Source: Methylobacterium brachiatum (GTDB lineage Bacteria; Pseudomonadota; Alphaproteobacteria; Rhizobiales; Beijerinckiaceae). From it: a stretch of 64,000 nt of DNA. Shown here one piece after another: positions 25,171-34,615 of the stretch. The stretch is taken from assembly GCF_020523825.1 (NCBI RefSeq), contig NZ_JAJALK010000003.1:186001-250000 (forward strand), in the 5' to 3' direction. The notes beneath the pieces were generated by a model that was given only the letters and a program-made list of their open reading frames with translations, made no database searches and was not told the origin of the DNA. A program made the translations under genes and the position numbers. Positions within the stretch are counted from its first letter, which is position 1, and each line of letters begins with the position of its first letter.

Positions 25171-25986
25171 TCATGCCGGCGCCGCATCGACCCAGGCGCG
25201 CCCGTCCCACAGCCGCACGGTGACGGTCGCAAGACCGCCCGCGATGGTGATCCGGTTGTAGGCGTTCGGCTCGTTGCCCCGCAGCCGCGTCGAGGTCGCC
25301 GAGCCGGCCTGGACGGCGAGCAACCGCCCCGGGCGCGAGCGGACCGCGCTCTGATCCACCAAGGCATCCTCGGGGGTCTCGGGGTCCGCGTAGCGGGCGT
25401 AGTGCCGGTGCAGATGGCCCGCCAGCGTCAGGCCGACCCCGCAGCGCCGGAACGCGGCCAGGGCCCGATCGGCCCGCCCGACCATCCGGGCTTCCGCGTC
25501 CCAGGGGGGCGGCAGGAACGGGTGGTGACCCACGACGATCTTGAACAGGTGATCCGGCATCGCCGTGAGCCGCGCCTCGGCCCGGACGATCTGGCTGCGG
25601 CGGATCACGCCGTGCGACCAGTCCGGCTCCGGCGCCCAGCGCCGCACCGTGTTCAGGCAGACGATCCCGATCTCCGCATCCTCGAAGCACGGCTCGGTCT
25701 CGGCCGCGATGGCGCGCCGGTAGCGCGTGAACGGCCGCAGGAAGCGCTGGATCAGGCGGAACGGCGAGATGTCGTGGTTGCCCGGCACCCCGATCCAGGG
25801 CGGCTTCAGCCGGTCGAGGAAGGCGCGGGCCTCGGCGAATTCCGACGGGCGCGCCGCCATGGTGAAATCCCCCGAGGCGACGATCAGGTCCGGGGCGTCG
25901 GCGTTCAGCTCATGAACCAGCGCTTCCACCACCGCCGGGTCGGTGCGGCCGAAATGCAGGTCGGAGATATGGCTGATCCGTCTCAC
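25171..25986 (-). CDS. Metallophosphoesterase
   Basis: A 271-residue calcineurin-like phosphoesterase. All five metal motifs are visible: ISDLHFG near the N-terminus, VASGDFT, GVPGNHD, VVGHHPF and LAGHLHRHY. It is of the Icc/CpdA-like class, which hydrolyses phosphodiesters or phosphomonoesters; the substrate is not deducible. The start is GTG at 25986, overlapping the diacylglycerol-kinase-family stop (GTGA), so the two are translationally coupled, which may point to a role in lipid phosphate turnover. No signal peptide. Confidence 0.88.
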   Translation of the reverse strand: MRRISHISDLHFGRTDPAVVEALVHELNADAPDLIVASGDFTMAARPSEFAEARAFLDRLKPPWIGVPGNHDISPFRLIQRFLRPFTRYRRAIAAETEPCFEDAEIGIVCLNTVRRWAPEPDWSHGVIRRSQIVRAEARLTAMPDHLFKIVVGHHPFLPPPWDAEARMVGRADRALAAFRRCGVGLTLAGHLHRHYARYADPETPEDALVDQSAVRSRPGRLLAVQAGSATSTRLRGNEPNAYNRITIAGGLATVTVRLWDGRAWVDAAPA

Positions 25987-26885
25987 GGATGGCCGCCCGT
26001 CTTCGGCACGATCACGGTCAGCGCCTGCCGGTGGATCCGGTAGCGCAGGGGCGCGGGGATCAGGGTCACCTCGCCGTCGTTCATGACCCGGAGCGCCCGG
26101 GCCTCCGACGCGATGGTCAAGTTCGTGGCCGGCACCCGCTCCACGTCCGGCAGCCGCCGCCAATCGCCCAGGGCGAAGCCGAGGGCGAGGCGCAGGGTCC
26201 GGGCCAGTGAGAGATGCGCCAGGACATAGAGCGTGAGCCGCCCGGCATCGACGGGCGCCCGCACCAGCATGTGGCCCGGGCGCTCGACGTAATCGCCGAT
26301 CACGACGGCCAGCAGCCGGAACCGCCAGGTCCGGACCGCGCCGTCGATCGTGCCGGTCACGGTGAGGCGCGGATACCGGCCGAGATGGCGCAGGACCCCC
26401 ACGACCCAGCGCAGCAGGCTGCGCAGGCCGAGATGGCGGCGATGCGCTTCCCGGTGCCGCGTCACCCGGGCGGGCAGGCCGAGCACCGAGTTGATCAGGA
26501 ACGTGCGGCCATTGACCTCACCGACATCGATCCGGCGTCGGCCGCCCGCAACCAGCGCGGCCACCGCGCCGTCGATATCGAGCGGTACCCCGAGATCCCG
26601 GGCCAGAAGGTTCAGGGTGCCGAGCGGCAGGATCCCCAGCGGCGTGGTCTTGCCGACGAGGGCCGCGGCCGCGCACGCGATGGTGCCGTCGCCGCCGGCC
26701 ACCACCAGGGCGTCGATATCGGGCTCAGAGGCCGCGGCGGCGATCCGCACCGGCAGGGGCGCCCCCCGATCGGCCTCGCCGAGCGGTTCGATCCCGGCCG
26801 CGACCAGCTTCTCCCGGATCGCCTCCGGCGTCGTGCCGGACGCCACCGCCCCGGAGGCGCCGTTGATGACGAGTGCGATGCGCAT
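25983..26885 (-). CDS. Diacylglycerol/lipid kinase family protein
   Basis: A 300-residue lipid kinase of the DagK/YegS-like superfamily. [12 protein letters not shown] starts the Rossmann-like catalytic half, [15 protein letters not shown] is the nucleotide-binding GGDGT motif, and [15 protein letters not shown] follows. The C-terminal beta-rich half ends [18 protein letters not shown], where the family has its conserved D-G-E. An upstream ATG at 26903 would add MDARDS; 26885 fits the family N-terminus. It probably phosphorylates diacylglycerol or a related lipid at the inner membrane. Coupled to the metallophosphoesterase downstream; divergent from pyrH. Confidence 0.9.
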   Translation of the reverse strand: MRIALVINGASGAVASGTTPEAIREKLVAAGIEPLGEADRGAPLPVRIAAAASEPDIDALVVAGGDGTIACAAAALVGKTTPLGILPLGTLNLLARDLGVPLDIDGAVAALVAGGRRRIDVGEVNGRTFLINSVLGLPARVTRHREAHRRHLGLRSLLRWVVGVLRHLGRYPRLTVTGTIDGAVRTWRFRLLAVVIGDYVERPGHMLVRAPVDAGRLTLYVLAHLSLARTLRLALGFALGDWRRLPDVERVPATNLTIASEARALRVMNDGEVTLIPAPLRYRIHRQALTVIVPKTGGHP

Positions 26886-27073
26886 GGAATCCCGGGCGTC
26901 CATCCCGATGGCGGGCCTCGCTCCTCTGCCAAAGCTGCACGTCGATCGCGTGTCGGTGGCAGATCGTCCCCGTGATCCCCGCCTGGATCGCCGCGCGCCC
27001 CTCGACGCCGCTCCCGCGGCTGACGTAGAAGCCTCGCGGGTTCGCGCGATGCGGTGGGGAGCCGGAGATCGAG

Positions 27074-27796
27074 ATGCCGGAAGCGACGCCGTTTCGCCGT
27101 ATCCTCCTCAAGCTGTCGGGCGAGGCCCTGGCCGCTCCTGACGGCTACTGGCTCCATCCGCCCACGCTGGCGGCCCTGGCCGAGGACATCGCCCGGACCA
27201 TCGAGGCCGGGGCCGAGATCGCCATCGTGGTCGGGGGCGGCAACATGATCCGCGGCGCCCGCATCTCGGCGGCCGGCTGGATCGACCGGGCGACCGGTGA
27301 TTCCCTGGGCATGATGGCCACGGTGATGAACTCGCTGGCGATCGAGACCGCGCTCAACGCCGCGGGCGTGCCGGCCCGGACCATGTCGGCGGTGTCGATG
27401 CCGACGATCTGCGAGACCTATGCCCGCCAGCCGGCCCTGCACCATCTCGACAAGGGTCAGGTGGTGGTGCTCGCCGGCGGCACCGGCAACCCGTTCTTCA
27501 CGACCGACACCGCCGCGGTCCTGCGCGCCGCCGAGCTGCGCTGCGACGCCGTGCTCAAGGCCACGCAGGTGGACGGCGTCTACTCGGCCGATCCCAAGAA
27601 GGATCCGAGCGCCACCCGCTACGACCGGCTGACCCATGACGAGGCGATCGCCCGCGACCTCAAGGTGATGGACACCGCGGCCTTCGCGCTCGCCCGCGAG
27701 AGCCGGCTCTCGATCGTGGTCGGCTCCCTGCATCCGCCGAGCTCGATCGCCGGGATCCTGTCGGGCGAGGCGCCTTCGACCCTCGTGGCGCCCTGA
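27074..27796 (+). CDS. pyrH: Uridylate kinase
   Basis: A 240-residue UMP kinase (amino-acid kinase fold) making UDP for RNA, UDP-sugars and phospholipid precursors. Motifs: ILLKLSGEALA, VVGGGNMIRG, DSLGMMATVMNSLA, GGTGNPFFTTDTAA, KATQVDGVYSADP, and KVMDTAAFALARE. GGAG lies 6 nt before the ATG. In many proteobacteria pyrH directly follows tsf; here the islet and the lipid-kinase pair are inserted. It leads the pyrH-frr-cdsA-dxr series. Confidence 0.97.
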   Translation: MPEATPFRRILLKLSGEALAAPDGYWLHPPTLAALAEDIARTIEAGAEIAIVVGGGNMIRGARISAAGWIDRATGDSLGMMATVMNSLAIETALNAAGVPARTMSAVSMPTICETYARQPALHHLDKGQVVVLAGGTGNPFFTTDTAAVLRAAELRCDAVLKATQVDGVYSADPKKDPSATRYDRLTHDEAIARDLKVMDTAAFALARESRLSIVVGSLHPPSSIAGILSGEAPSTLVAP

Positions 27797-27964
27797 TCCG
27801 GCACCCGCGCGCCTCGCGATTCGCATCGCGGCCTTCGGAATGCCGGTGACCCGCTTTCCGGAGGATGCGCCGGAGGTTTGCGGCACCGGGAAAATTCCGC
27901 CATTGAGGCCGCGACTGCCCGTACTGGGCGAGAAGACAACGTCAGACGTGTCGGGACGACCACC

Positions 27965-28528
27965 ATGGCCACACCGGAATTCGACCTCAACGACATCAAG
28001 CGCCGCATGCAGGGCGCGGTCGCGTCGCTCTCCAAGGATCTCGGATCCCTGCGGACCGGGCGCGCCACGCCCTCGCTGCTCGACCCGATCCAGGTCGACG
28101 CCTACGGCTCGTCGATGCCGATGGCGCAGGTTGCCACCGTGAGCGTGCCCGAGCCCCGGCTTCTGTCGATCTCGGTCTGGGACCGCAGCATGGTCACCGC
28201 CGTCGAGAAGGCGATCCGCGAATCCGATCTCGGCCTCAACCCGCAGACCGAGGGCCAGACCATCCGGCTGCGCATCCCCGAAATGAACGAGCAGCGCCGT
28301 AAGGAGATGGTCAAGGTCGCCCACAAATACACCGAGGAGGCGCGCGTCGCCGTGCGCCACGTCCGCCGGGACGGGCTCGACCACCTGAAGAAGCTCCTGA
28401 AGGACAGCGCCATCTCGGAGGATGACGAGAAGCGCCAGGCTGCAGATGTGCAGAAGGCGACCGACCAGTTCATCGCCGAGATCGACGGCGTGCTGGCCGC
28501 CAAGGAGAAGGAGATCATGCACGTCTGA
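27965..28528 (+). CDS. frr: Ribosome recycling factor
   Basis: A 187-residue factor that, with EF-G, splits post-termination ribosomes. The three-helix domain contains [21 protein letters not shown], and the conserved [20 protein letters not shown] and [17 protein letters not shown] follow. The start at 27965 ([10 protein letters not shown]) matches family length (about 185). 168 nt separate it from pyrH and 19 nt from cdsA. Confidence 0.98.
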   Translation: MATPEFDLNDIKRRMQGAVASLSKDLGSLRTGRATPSLLDPIQVDAYGSSMPMAQVATVSVPEPRLLSISVWDRSMVTAVEKAIRESDLGLNPQTEGQTIRLRIPEMNEQRRKEMVKVAHKYTEEARVAVRHVRRDGLDHLKKLLKDSAISEDDEKRQAADVQKATDQFIAEIDGVLAAKEKEIMHV

Positions 28529-28547
28529 GGCGAAGGCCGAGACGCGC

Positions 28548-29405
28548 GTGACCTCCACCGCCCCACCGGCCGCACGCCCCTCCGGGCGGCGCGAGCTCTG
28601 GCTGCGCGTCGCCTCGGGCGTGGTCCTCGCCCCGGCGATCCTCGCGGCCCTGGTCTATGGCGGCTGGCCCTTCGCGGGGATCTGGCTCGCCGCCGGCATC
28701 ATCGGCTTCGCCGAATGGATGGTGATGAGCCGGACCGAGCCGCGCGAGGTGCTGATCGCGCTGGGCGCGGCGACGCTCGGCGCCCTGCTGCTCTGCCAGC
28801 GCGGCGGCGCCCCGGCGCTCGCCTGCCTCGCCGTCCTGCTCCTCGGGGCCGCGGCCTGCGCCACGGTGGCGCGCACCGGCTTCGGCCGGGTACGGACGCT
28901 CGCCGGCGTGCTCGGAGCCGCGGCCATCGCGTCGGTGCCGGTGGCCCTGCGCGACGATCCCGGGATCGGCCTCGTCGGCCCGGCCTGGATGTTCGCCGTG
29001 GTCTGGTCCACCGACATCGCGGCCTATTTCGCCGGCCGCAAGATCGGCGGGCCGAAGCTGATGCCCCGGGTCTCGCCCAACAAGACCTGGTCGGGTGCGA
29101 TCGGCGGCCTGGTCGGCGCGGTCGCAGCCGGGTCGCTCGTGGCGGTGGCCGCCGACCTCGCCGGGCTGGACCTGCCGAGCGCCGCCTCGCTGCCGGTGGT
29201 GGCCGGGGTGAGCGCCCTGGCCTCCGTGCTGAGCCAGGCCGGCGACCTGCTCGAATCCGGCCTCAAGCGCCGCTACGGGGTGAAGGATTCGGGCAAGATC
29301 ATCCCGGGCCATGGCGGCGTCATGGACCGGCTCGACGGATTTTTTGCAGTGGCCGTGTTGGCCGGGCTCTATCTCGCCCTGCGTGGAAGCGGTCTGATCC
29401 CGTGA
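28548..29405 (+). CDS. cdsA: Phosphatidate cytidylyltransferase
   Basis: A 285-residue polytopic membrane enzyme forming CDP-diacylglycerol from phosphatidate and CTP, the branch point of phospholipid synthesis. Hydrophobic helices run through most of the protein. The CDS signature lies at the C-terminal end: SPNKTWSGAIGG, then LKRRYGVKDSGKIIPGHGG and MDRLDG. The start is taken as GTG 28548 (MTSTAPPAARP). 19 nt after frr, 19 nt before dxr; likely one transcript. Confidence 0.96.
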   Translation: MTSTAPPAARPSGRRELWLRVASGVVLAPAILAALVYGGWPFAGIWLAAGIIGFAEWMVMSRTEPREVLIALGAATLGALLLCQRGGAPALACLAVLLLGAAACATVARTGFGRVRTLAGVLGAAAIASVPVALRDDPGIGLVGPAWMFAVVWSTDIAAYFAGRKIGGPKLMPRVSPNKTWSGAIGGLVGAVAAGSLVAVAADLAGLDLPSAASLPVVAGVSALASVLSQAGDLLESGLKRRYGVKDSGKIIPGHGGVMDRLDGFFAVAVLAGLYLALRGSGLIP

Positions 29406-29424
29406 CGATGAGGGAGTTTCACCC

Positions 29425-30603
29425 GTGACCCAGACCGTCGCCGTCTTCGGCGCCACCGGCTCGATCGGGCGCTCCACCGCCGATCTGCTGGCCCAGCACC
29501 CGGACCGGTTCCGCACCGGCGCCGTGGTTGGCGGTCGCGACGCGGTCGCGCTCGCCAAGGTCGCGCGTGAGCTCGGCGCCTCCTTCGCGGCGCTCGCCGA
29601 CGCGAGTGCCGGCCCGGCCCTCGCCGAGGCGCTCTCGGGCAGCGGCATTCCCAACGGAGCCGGGGAGGGTGCCGTCATGGAGGCCGCCGCCCGCGATGCC
29701 GATATCGTCGTCGCCGCGGTGAGCGGCGCGGCCGGGCTGAAATCCACCCATGCCGCGCTCCGGCTCGGCCGCAAGGTCGCGCTCGCCAACAAGGAGAGCC
29801 TGGTCTGCGCCGGCGACGCCTTCATGCGCGACGCGGCGCGCTACGGCGCCACGATCCTGCCGATGGATTCCGAGCACGACGCGCTCAGCCAGGCGCTCGC
29901 CGGCCGGCCGCTGGCGGATGTCCGCACCATGATGATCACCGCCTCGGGCGGCCCGTTCCGGACCTGGACCCGGGAGCGGATCGCCGCCGCCTCCGCGACC
30001 GAGGCCGCGGCCCATCCGACCTGGTCGATGGGCATGAAGATCAACATCGATTCGGCCAGCCTGATGAACAAGGGCCTGGAGCTGATCGAGGCGCACCACC
30101 TGTTCGGCATCGAGCCCGAGCGCCTGGACGTCGTCGTCCACCCGCAATCGGTGATCCACGGCCTGGTCTACTGGCTCGACGGCGCCGTCACCGCCGAGCT
30201 GGCGCTCCCCGACATGCGCGTGCCGATCTCGCACTGCCTCGGCCTCGGCGACCGTCTGACCATCGCCCGGGGTCGGCCCCTGGACCTGGTAAAGCTCGGC
30301 GCGCTGACCTTCGAGGCTGCCGACGAGGAGCGCTTCCCGTGCCTGCGCATCGCCCGGACGGCGCTCGCCGCCGGCGGGGCGGCGCCCACCGTCATGAATG
30401 CCGCGAACGAGATCGCGGTGGCCGCCTTCATCGCCGGCCGGATCGGCTTCTACGGGATCAGCGACCTGGTCGAGCGCGCCTGCGGGCATTTCGCCGGGCA
30501 GTACCGGACCGCGCCCGCCGACGTGGATGAGGCGCTGGCCATCGACGCCCATGTCCGCGTCTGGAGCGCCGAGGCTCTGCCGGAGCTGCGTGCGGCGGGG
30601 TAG
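29425..30603 (+). CDS. dxr: 1-deoxy-D-xylulose-5-phosphate reductoisomerase
   Basis: A 392-residue NADPH-dependent enzyme converting DXP to 2-C-methyl-D-erythritol 4-phosphate, the committed step of the MEP isoprenoid pathway. An N-terminal Rossmann motif VFGATGSIGRST, then ALANKESLVCAG, the metal/substrate site MDSEHDALSQAL, TASGGPFR, and HPTWSMGMKINIDSASLMNKGLE. The start is GTG 29425 with GAGGGAG 8 nt upstream. The cdsA-dxr-rseP order of proteobacteria is interrupted here by the efflux locus. Confidence 0.98.
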   Translation: MTQTVAVFGATGSIGRSTADLLAQHPDRFRTGAVVGGRDAVALAKVARELGASFAALADASAGPALAEALSGSGIPNGAGEGAVMEAAARDADIVVAAVSGAAGLKSTHAALRLGRKVALANKESLVCAGDAFMRDAARYGATILPMDSEHDALSQALAGRPLADVRTMMITASGGPFRTWTRERIAAASATEAAAHPTWSMGMKINIDSASLMNKGLELIEAHHLFGIEPERLDVVVHPQSVIHGLVYWLDGAVTAELALPDMRVPISHCLGLGDRLTIARGRPLDLVKLGALTFEAADEERFPCLRIARTALAAGGAAPTVMNAANEIAVAAFIAGRIGFYGISDLVERACGHFAGQYRTAPADVDEALAIDAHVRVWSAEALPELRAAG

Positions 30604-30660
30604 TGGCGGCCGCCGGAAATGTCTTCAGACTCCGCCTGAACCGGCACTCCCACCCAATCC

Positions 30661-30754
30661 CCTCATCCTAAGGTGCCGGGCGATCGAAGATCGCCGGGCC
30701 TCGAAGGAGATCTCCGTCGTGTCCTCCGCTTCGCTCCGCCACCTCGGGATGAGG
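30661..30754. repeat. Intergenic inverted repeat (CCTCATCC family)
   Basis: Outer arms CCTCATCCTAAGGTG (30661-30675) and CACCTCGGGATGAGG (30740-30754) pair with two mismatches. An inner 7-bp hairpin GGCGATC-GAA-GATCGCC (30679-30695) adds a second fold. The layout matches a repeat family common between Rhizobiales genes, from memory; a degenerate copy lies at 50892-51002. It fills the gap between convergent dxr and the TetR gene. Confidence 0.7.
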
Positions 30755-30798
30755 CCGTGCGGGGGACGTCGGATGGCCCTACGGGGGCGTGGGATCGA

Positions 30799-31458
30799 TC
30801 AATCCTTGGCCGCTCCGCCCGAGGCATCCGCCCCGTACCCGGCCAGAAACACCCGCACCGCCTCCGCGACCTGAAACCGCTTCCGGGCTTCGTCCGCCAT
30901 GCCGCCGGCCGCGAACAGGAGTCGGGTCAGGAGGCCCGCCAGGCACAGATGCAGGAAGTGCTGGGCCGCGAGGGTCGTATCGGTGATGCGCAGCCGGCCG
31001 CTCTCCACCTGGACGTCGAGATAGGCCGCCAACCGGGCGACACCGCAGGCCGGCCCGGCCTCGTAATAGACCTGGCCGAAATGCGGGAACTTCTCGCAGA
31101 CACCGATGACCATGCGATGCACGGAGATGTGCTCCGGCTTGGACATCTCGGCCAGGAAGCTCATCCCCAACCGCGTCAGCACGGCCGGGACATCCGAATC
31201 GGCCGGGTCGAAGGTGAACAGGGTCTCGGCCAGGCTGGACTTCTCCAGGATGATCAGGGCCTCGAACAGGGCCTCCTTGCTGTCGAAATAGACGTAGAGC
31301 GTGCCCTTGGAGACGCCCGCGGCCCGGGCGATCTCGCCCATGCTGGCCCCGTCGAACCCGGAGGCGAGGAAGACGCGGCGCGCGCCCTCGAGGATCTGCC
31401 GCCGCTTGTCGCTTTCGGTCGAGGCCGAGCCCCGCTCCAGCACCACGCCCTGAACCAT
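30799..31458 (-). CDS. TetR/AcrR family transcriptional regulator
   Basis: A 219-residue repressor. The N-terminal helix-turn-helix spans about 17-60 (KRRQILEGARRVFLASGFDGASMGEIARAAGVSKG, then TLYVYFDSKEALFEA); the rest is a helical ligand domain with a TetR_C-type core (ISVHRMVIGVCEKFPHFGQVYYEAGP). ATG 31458 has GGAG 7 nt upstream; a GTG lies one codon earlier. It is divergent from an EmrAB-type efflux pair, and two matched palindromes lie between them, so it very likely represses the pump and itself. The inducing ligand is unknown. Confidence 0.92.
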   Translation of the reverse strand: MVQGVVLERGSASTESDKRRQILEGARRVFLASGFDGASMGEIARAAGVSKGTLYVYFDSKEALFEALIILEKSSLAETLFTFDPADSDVPAVLTRLGMSFLAEMSKPEHISVHRMVIGVCEKFPHFGQVYYEAGPACGVARLAAYLDVQVESGRLRITDTTLAAQHFLHLCLAGLLTRLLFAAGGMADEARKRFQVAEAVRVFLAGYGADASGGAAKD

Positions 31459-31490
31459 CACCCTGCTCCGCGTCGGAGACGCTGCTTCGC

Positions 31491-31511
31491 TTGACCGAAC
31501 CGTTCGGTCAA
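31491..31511. promoter_or_regulatory. TetR-type operator 1
   Basis: Perfect palindrome TGACCGAAC-C-GTTCGGTCA (31492-31510), extended by one more pair on each side. It lies 34-54 nt upstream of the TetR start, a position suited to autorepression. Shares both half-sites exactly with operator 2; centres are 68 nt apart. Confidence 0.8.
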
Positions 31512-31559
31512 TCTACCCTGAAGGCAGATTCGACGTGCGTCAAGGCGCGTCCTGTCGGC

Positions 31560-31578
31560 TGACCGAACGGTTCGGTCA
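31560..31578. promoter_or_regulatory. TetR-type operator 2
   Basis: Perfect palindrome TGACCGAAC-G-GTTCGGTCA, differing from operator 1 only at the centre base. It ends 19 nt before the EmrA-like start, overlapping where its promoter or initial transcript must lie. Confidence 0.8.
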
Positions 31579-31597
31579 TGAGACCAGAGGCTCCACG

Positions 31598-32842
31598 ATG
31601 TCCCTTCGCGAAGATGGCGACCGGCCGGTTGCCGACAATGCGTTCGTGGAGGACGAGCGCGCCGAGGGTCCGGCGCCCCGCCATGCCACCCCGCGCAACG
31701 CCGAGGCGGCGCAGGCTTCCGCGCCGACCGCGCCGGACTCGCCCCCCGCCCGCAAGCGTCCGCTCCGGCGGGCGCTGCTGCTCGGCGTGCTGGCGGCGGC
31801 CCTCGGCGGCGGCACCTACGAGGGCTGGCAATGGTGGAGCGTCGGGCGGTTCTTCGTCTCGACCGACGACGCCTACGTGCAGGCCGATATCTCGGTCCTG
31901 GCCGCCAAGGTCTCGGGCTATCTCGAATCCGTGCCCGTGGTGAACGGCGTCTCGGTGAAGAAGGGCGACGTGATTGCCAAGCTCGACGACGGCGATTACC
32001 GCCTCGCGCTGCAGGCCGCGCAGGACAAGCTCGCTACGCAGGAAAGCACGATCGTGCGGATCGGCCGGCAGGTCGAGGCCGCGCAGGCGCAGGTCACCCA
32101 GGCCGCCGCGCAGATCGACGCGACCCGCGCCGACGCCGTGCGCGCCCAGGCGGATTTCGCCCGGGCGACCCAGATGCAGGCCGATTACGTCGCCAAGTCG
32201 CGGATCGACCAGGCCCGCGCCGACCGGGACCGCACCGAGGCCTCGGTCAAGGGCATGGAGGCCGGCCTCCTGGCGGCCCGCGCCAATGTCGACGTGCTCC
32301 AGGCCCAGAAGCGCGAGGCCGAGCGGCTCTCGGCCGAGCTGCGCACCGCCGTCGATCGCGCCCGGCGCGACCTCGACTTCACGGTGATCCGTGCGCCGTT
32401 CGACGGCGTGGTCGGCAACAAGGCGGTCGAGGCCGGGGCCTACGTGGCGCCCGGAACCCGGGTCGCCGCCCTGGTCCCGCTCCAGAGCGTGCGCATCGAC
32501 GCGAACTTCAAGGAGACGCAGGTCCAGCGCATGCGCCCGGGCCAGCCGGTGATCGTGACGGTGGACGCCTATCCGGACCGCGAGATCCATGGGGTGGTCG
32601 AGTCGTTCTCGCCGGCCTCCGGCTCGGTGTTCAGCCTGCTGCCCCCGGACAACGCCACCGGCAACTTCACCAAGATCGTCCAGCGCCTGCCGGTGCGGGT
32701 GCTCGTGCCCGAGGACGTCGCCCGCGAGGGGCTGCTGCGGCCCGGCCTCTCGGCCGAGGTTCGGGTCGATACCCGCGGTGGCACCGACCGCTCGGTCCTC
32801 GACCAGGCCGCGAACCGGCGGTTCGACGCCGCGAGCCGCTGA
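31598..32842 (+). CDS. HlyD/EmrA-family efflux periplasmic adaptor
   Basis: A 414-residue membrane-fusion protein. A disordered Pro/Ala/Glu-rich cytoplasmic N-terminus (1-50), one membrane helix (about 58-75: RALLLGVLAAALGGG), the biotinyl-lipoyl half-motif STDDAYVQADISVLAAKVSGYL, a long coiled-coil hairpin (about 145-250), the second lipoyl half (FTVIRAPFDGVVGNKAVEAG), and a beta-barrel with VPLQSVRIDANFKE. It links the EmrB-like pump to an outer-membrane channel, none of which is encoded nearby. ATG 31598 has AGAGG 7 nt upstream. It is 8 nt before the pump gene and probably repressed by the divergent TetR protein. Confidence 0.93.
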   Translation: MSLREDGDRPVADNAFVEDERAEGPAPRHATPRNAEAAQASAPTAPDSPPARKRPLRRALLLGVLAAALGGGTYEGWQWWSVGRFFVSTDDAYVQADISVLAAKVSGYLESVPVVNGVSVKKGDVIAKLDDGDYRLALQAAQDKLATQESTIVRIGRQVEAAQAQVTQAAAQIDATRADAVRAQADFARATQMQADYVAKSRIDQARADRDRTEASVKGMEAGLLAARANVDVLQAQKREAERLSAELRTAVDRARRDLDFTVIRAPFDGVVGNKAVEAGAYVAPGTRVAALVPLQSVRIDANFKETQVQRMRPGQPVIVTVDAYPDREIHGVVESFSPASGSVFSLLPPDNATGNFTKIVQRLPVRVLVPEDVAREGLLRPGLSAEVRVDTRGGTDRSVLDQAANRRFDAASR

Positions 32843-32850
32843 GCCCGGCC

Positions 32851-34434
32851 GTGGCTGCCAGCGCCGCCCTCTCGGCCGCAATCCCGGCCGCCGCAGAGCC
32901 CCCCATGGACCGCCGCCGCATGGTGGCGTTCTTCTGTATGGTGTTCGGGATGTTCATGGCGATCCTGGACATCCAGATCGTCTCGGCCTCGCTGAACGAG
33001 ATCCAGGCCGGCCTCTCGGCCTCCGGGGACGAGATCCCCTGGGTCCAGACCAGCTACCTGATCGCCGAGGTGATCTCGATCCCGCTCTCGGGCACCCTGT
33101 CGCGGGTGCTCTCGACCCGCTGGATGTTCGCGCTCTCGGCGGGGGGCTTCACGCTGATGAGCGTGATGTGCGCGACCTCCTCGTCGATCTCCGAGATGAT
33201 CGTCTGGCGGGCCGCGCAAGGCTTCATCGGCGGCGGCATGATCCCGACCGTGTTCGCCGCGGCCTTCACGATCTTCCCGCCGTCGAAGCGCACCATCGTG
33301 TCGCCGGTGATCGGCCTCGTCGCGACGCTGGCGCCGACCATCGGCCCGACGATCGGCGGCTACCTCACCGACCTGATGTCCTGGCACTGGCTGTTCCTGA
33401 TCAACGTCGTGCCGGGCATCGGGGTGACGATCTCGACCTGGCTCCTGGTCGATTTCGACAAGCCGAACCACGCCTTGCTGAAGTCGTTCGACTGGGCCGG
33501 CCTCGCCTTCATGGCGGGCTTCCTCGGCTGCCTCGAATACGTCCTCGAGGAGGGGCCGAACCACGACTGGATGCAGGACGAGGCGGTCTTCGCCTGCGCG
33601 GTCATCTGCGCGGTCTCGGGGCTGCTGTTCTTCTGGCGGGCCTTCACGGCCAAGCAGCCGATCGTCGACCTGCGGGCCTTCTCCGACCGCAATTTCGCCA
33701 GCGGCTGCGTGGCGAGCTTCGTGCTCGGCATCGGGCTCTACGGCCTGACCTACATCTACCCGGTCTACCTCGCCCGGGTGCGCGGCTACTCGGCGCTGAT
33801 GATCGGCGAGACGATGTTCGTCTCGGGGCTGTGCATGTTCGCCACCGCCCCGATCGCCGGCCGCCTCTCCGGCAAGGTCGATCCGCGGATCATGATGGCG
33901 ATCGGCTTCGTCGGCTTCGCCAGCGGCACCTGGATCGTGACCGGGCTGACCAAGGACTGGGATTTCTGGGAGCTGCTCTGGCCGCAGATCCTGCGCGGCT
34001 GCTCTCTGATGCTGTGCATGATCCCGATCAACAACATCGCGCTCGGCACCCTGCCGCCGGCCCGGATGAAGAACGCCTCCGGCCTCTACAACCTCACCCG
34101 CAACCTCGGCGGCGCGGTCGGCCTGGCCCTGATCAACACCGTGCTCAACGCCCGCTGGGACCTGCACCTCGCCCGGCTGCACGAGCGCTTCACCTGGGCC
34201 AACAACGCCGCGCTGGAGCGGCTCGATTCCATGCAGCGCGGCTTCGAGTCCTTCGGCAGCGCCGCGCCGAGCATGGCGCTCAAGGCCATGTCCAACACGG
34301 TGCGGATCCAGGGGCTGGTGATGGCCTTCGAGGACGTGTTCATGGCGCTCACCGTGCTGTTCCTGGCGATGGCCTGCGCCGTGCCGCTGATCCGCCGCCC
34401 GCGCGCGGCCGCCGGCGGGGGCGGGGGCCACTGA
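32851..34434 (+). CDS. DHA2-family MFS multidrug efflux pump (EmrB-like)
   Basis: A 527-residue drug:proton antiporter of the 14-helix DHA2 family. Hallmarks: MVFGMFMAILDIQIVSASLNEI in helix 1, WVQTSYLIAEVISIPLSG in helix 2, RAAQGFIGGGMIPTV in helix 4, and motif C-like GLVATLAPTIGPTIGGYL in helix 5. GTG 32851 is used as the start; ATG 32905 (MDRRRM) is an alternative and fits where homology begins. Paired with the EmrA-like adaptor, it should export hydrophobic toxins across both membranes. The substrate is not readable. Confidence 0.93.
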   Translation: MAASAALSAAIPAAAEPPMDRRRMVAFFCMVFGMFMAILDIQIVSASLNEIQAGLSASGDEIPWVQTSYLIAEVISIPLSGTLSRVLSTRWMFALSAGGFTLMSVMCATSSSISEMIVWRAAQGFIGGGMIPTVFAAAFTIFPPSKRTIVSPVIGLVATLAPTIGPTIGGYLTDLMSWHWLFLINVVPGIGVTISTWLLVDFDKPNHALLKSFDWAGLAFMAGFLGCLEYVLEEGPNHDWMQDEAVFACAVICAVSGLLFFWRAFTAKQPIVDLRAFSDRNFASGCVASFVLGIGLYGLTYIYPVYLARVRGYSALMIGETMFVSGLCMFATAPIAGRLSGKVDPRIMMAIGFVGFASGTWIVTGLTKDWDFWELLWPQILRGCSLMLCMIPINNIALGTLPPARMKNASGLYNLTRNLGGAVGLALINTVLNARWDLHLARLHERFTWANNAALERLDSMQRGFESFGSAAPSMALKAMSNTVRIQGLVMAFEDVFMALTVLFLAMACAVPLIRRPRAAAGGGGGH

Positions 34435-34615
34435 CGGCTTCGGGGGCATGGGAGCGAGGATAGCGGGGATCCTTCGCCCCGATGTGCGCGCCCGCGCCCC
34501 GCGACCTCCCGCGGCAGTCCCGGCGGATTGCGTTGGCGATAAACAACACCGATCTGCTAAACCGGCCCGATGGCCGGCCTGAGACGCCGGCGCAGAGACG
34601 GCCAGGGATCGGCTC

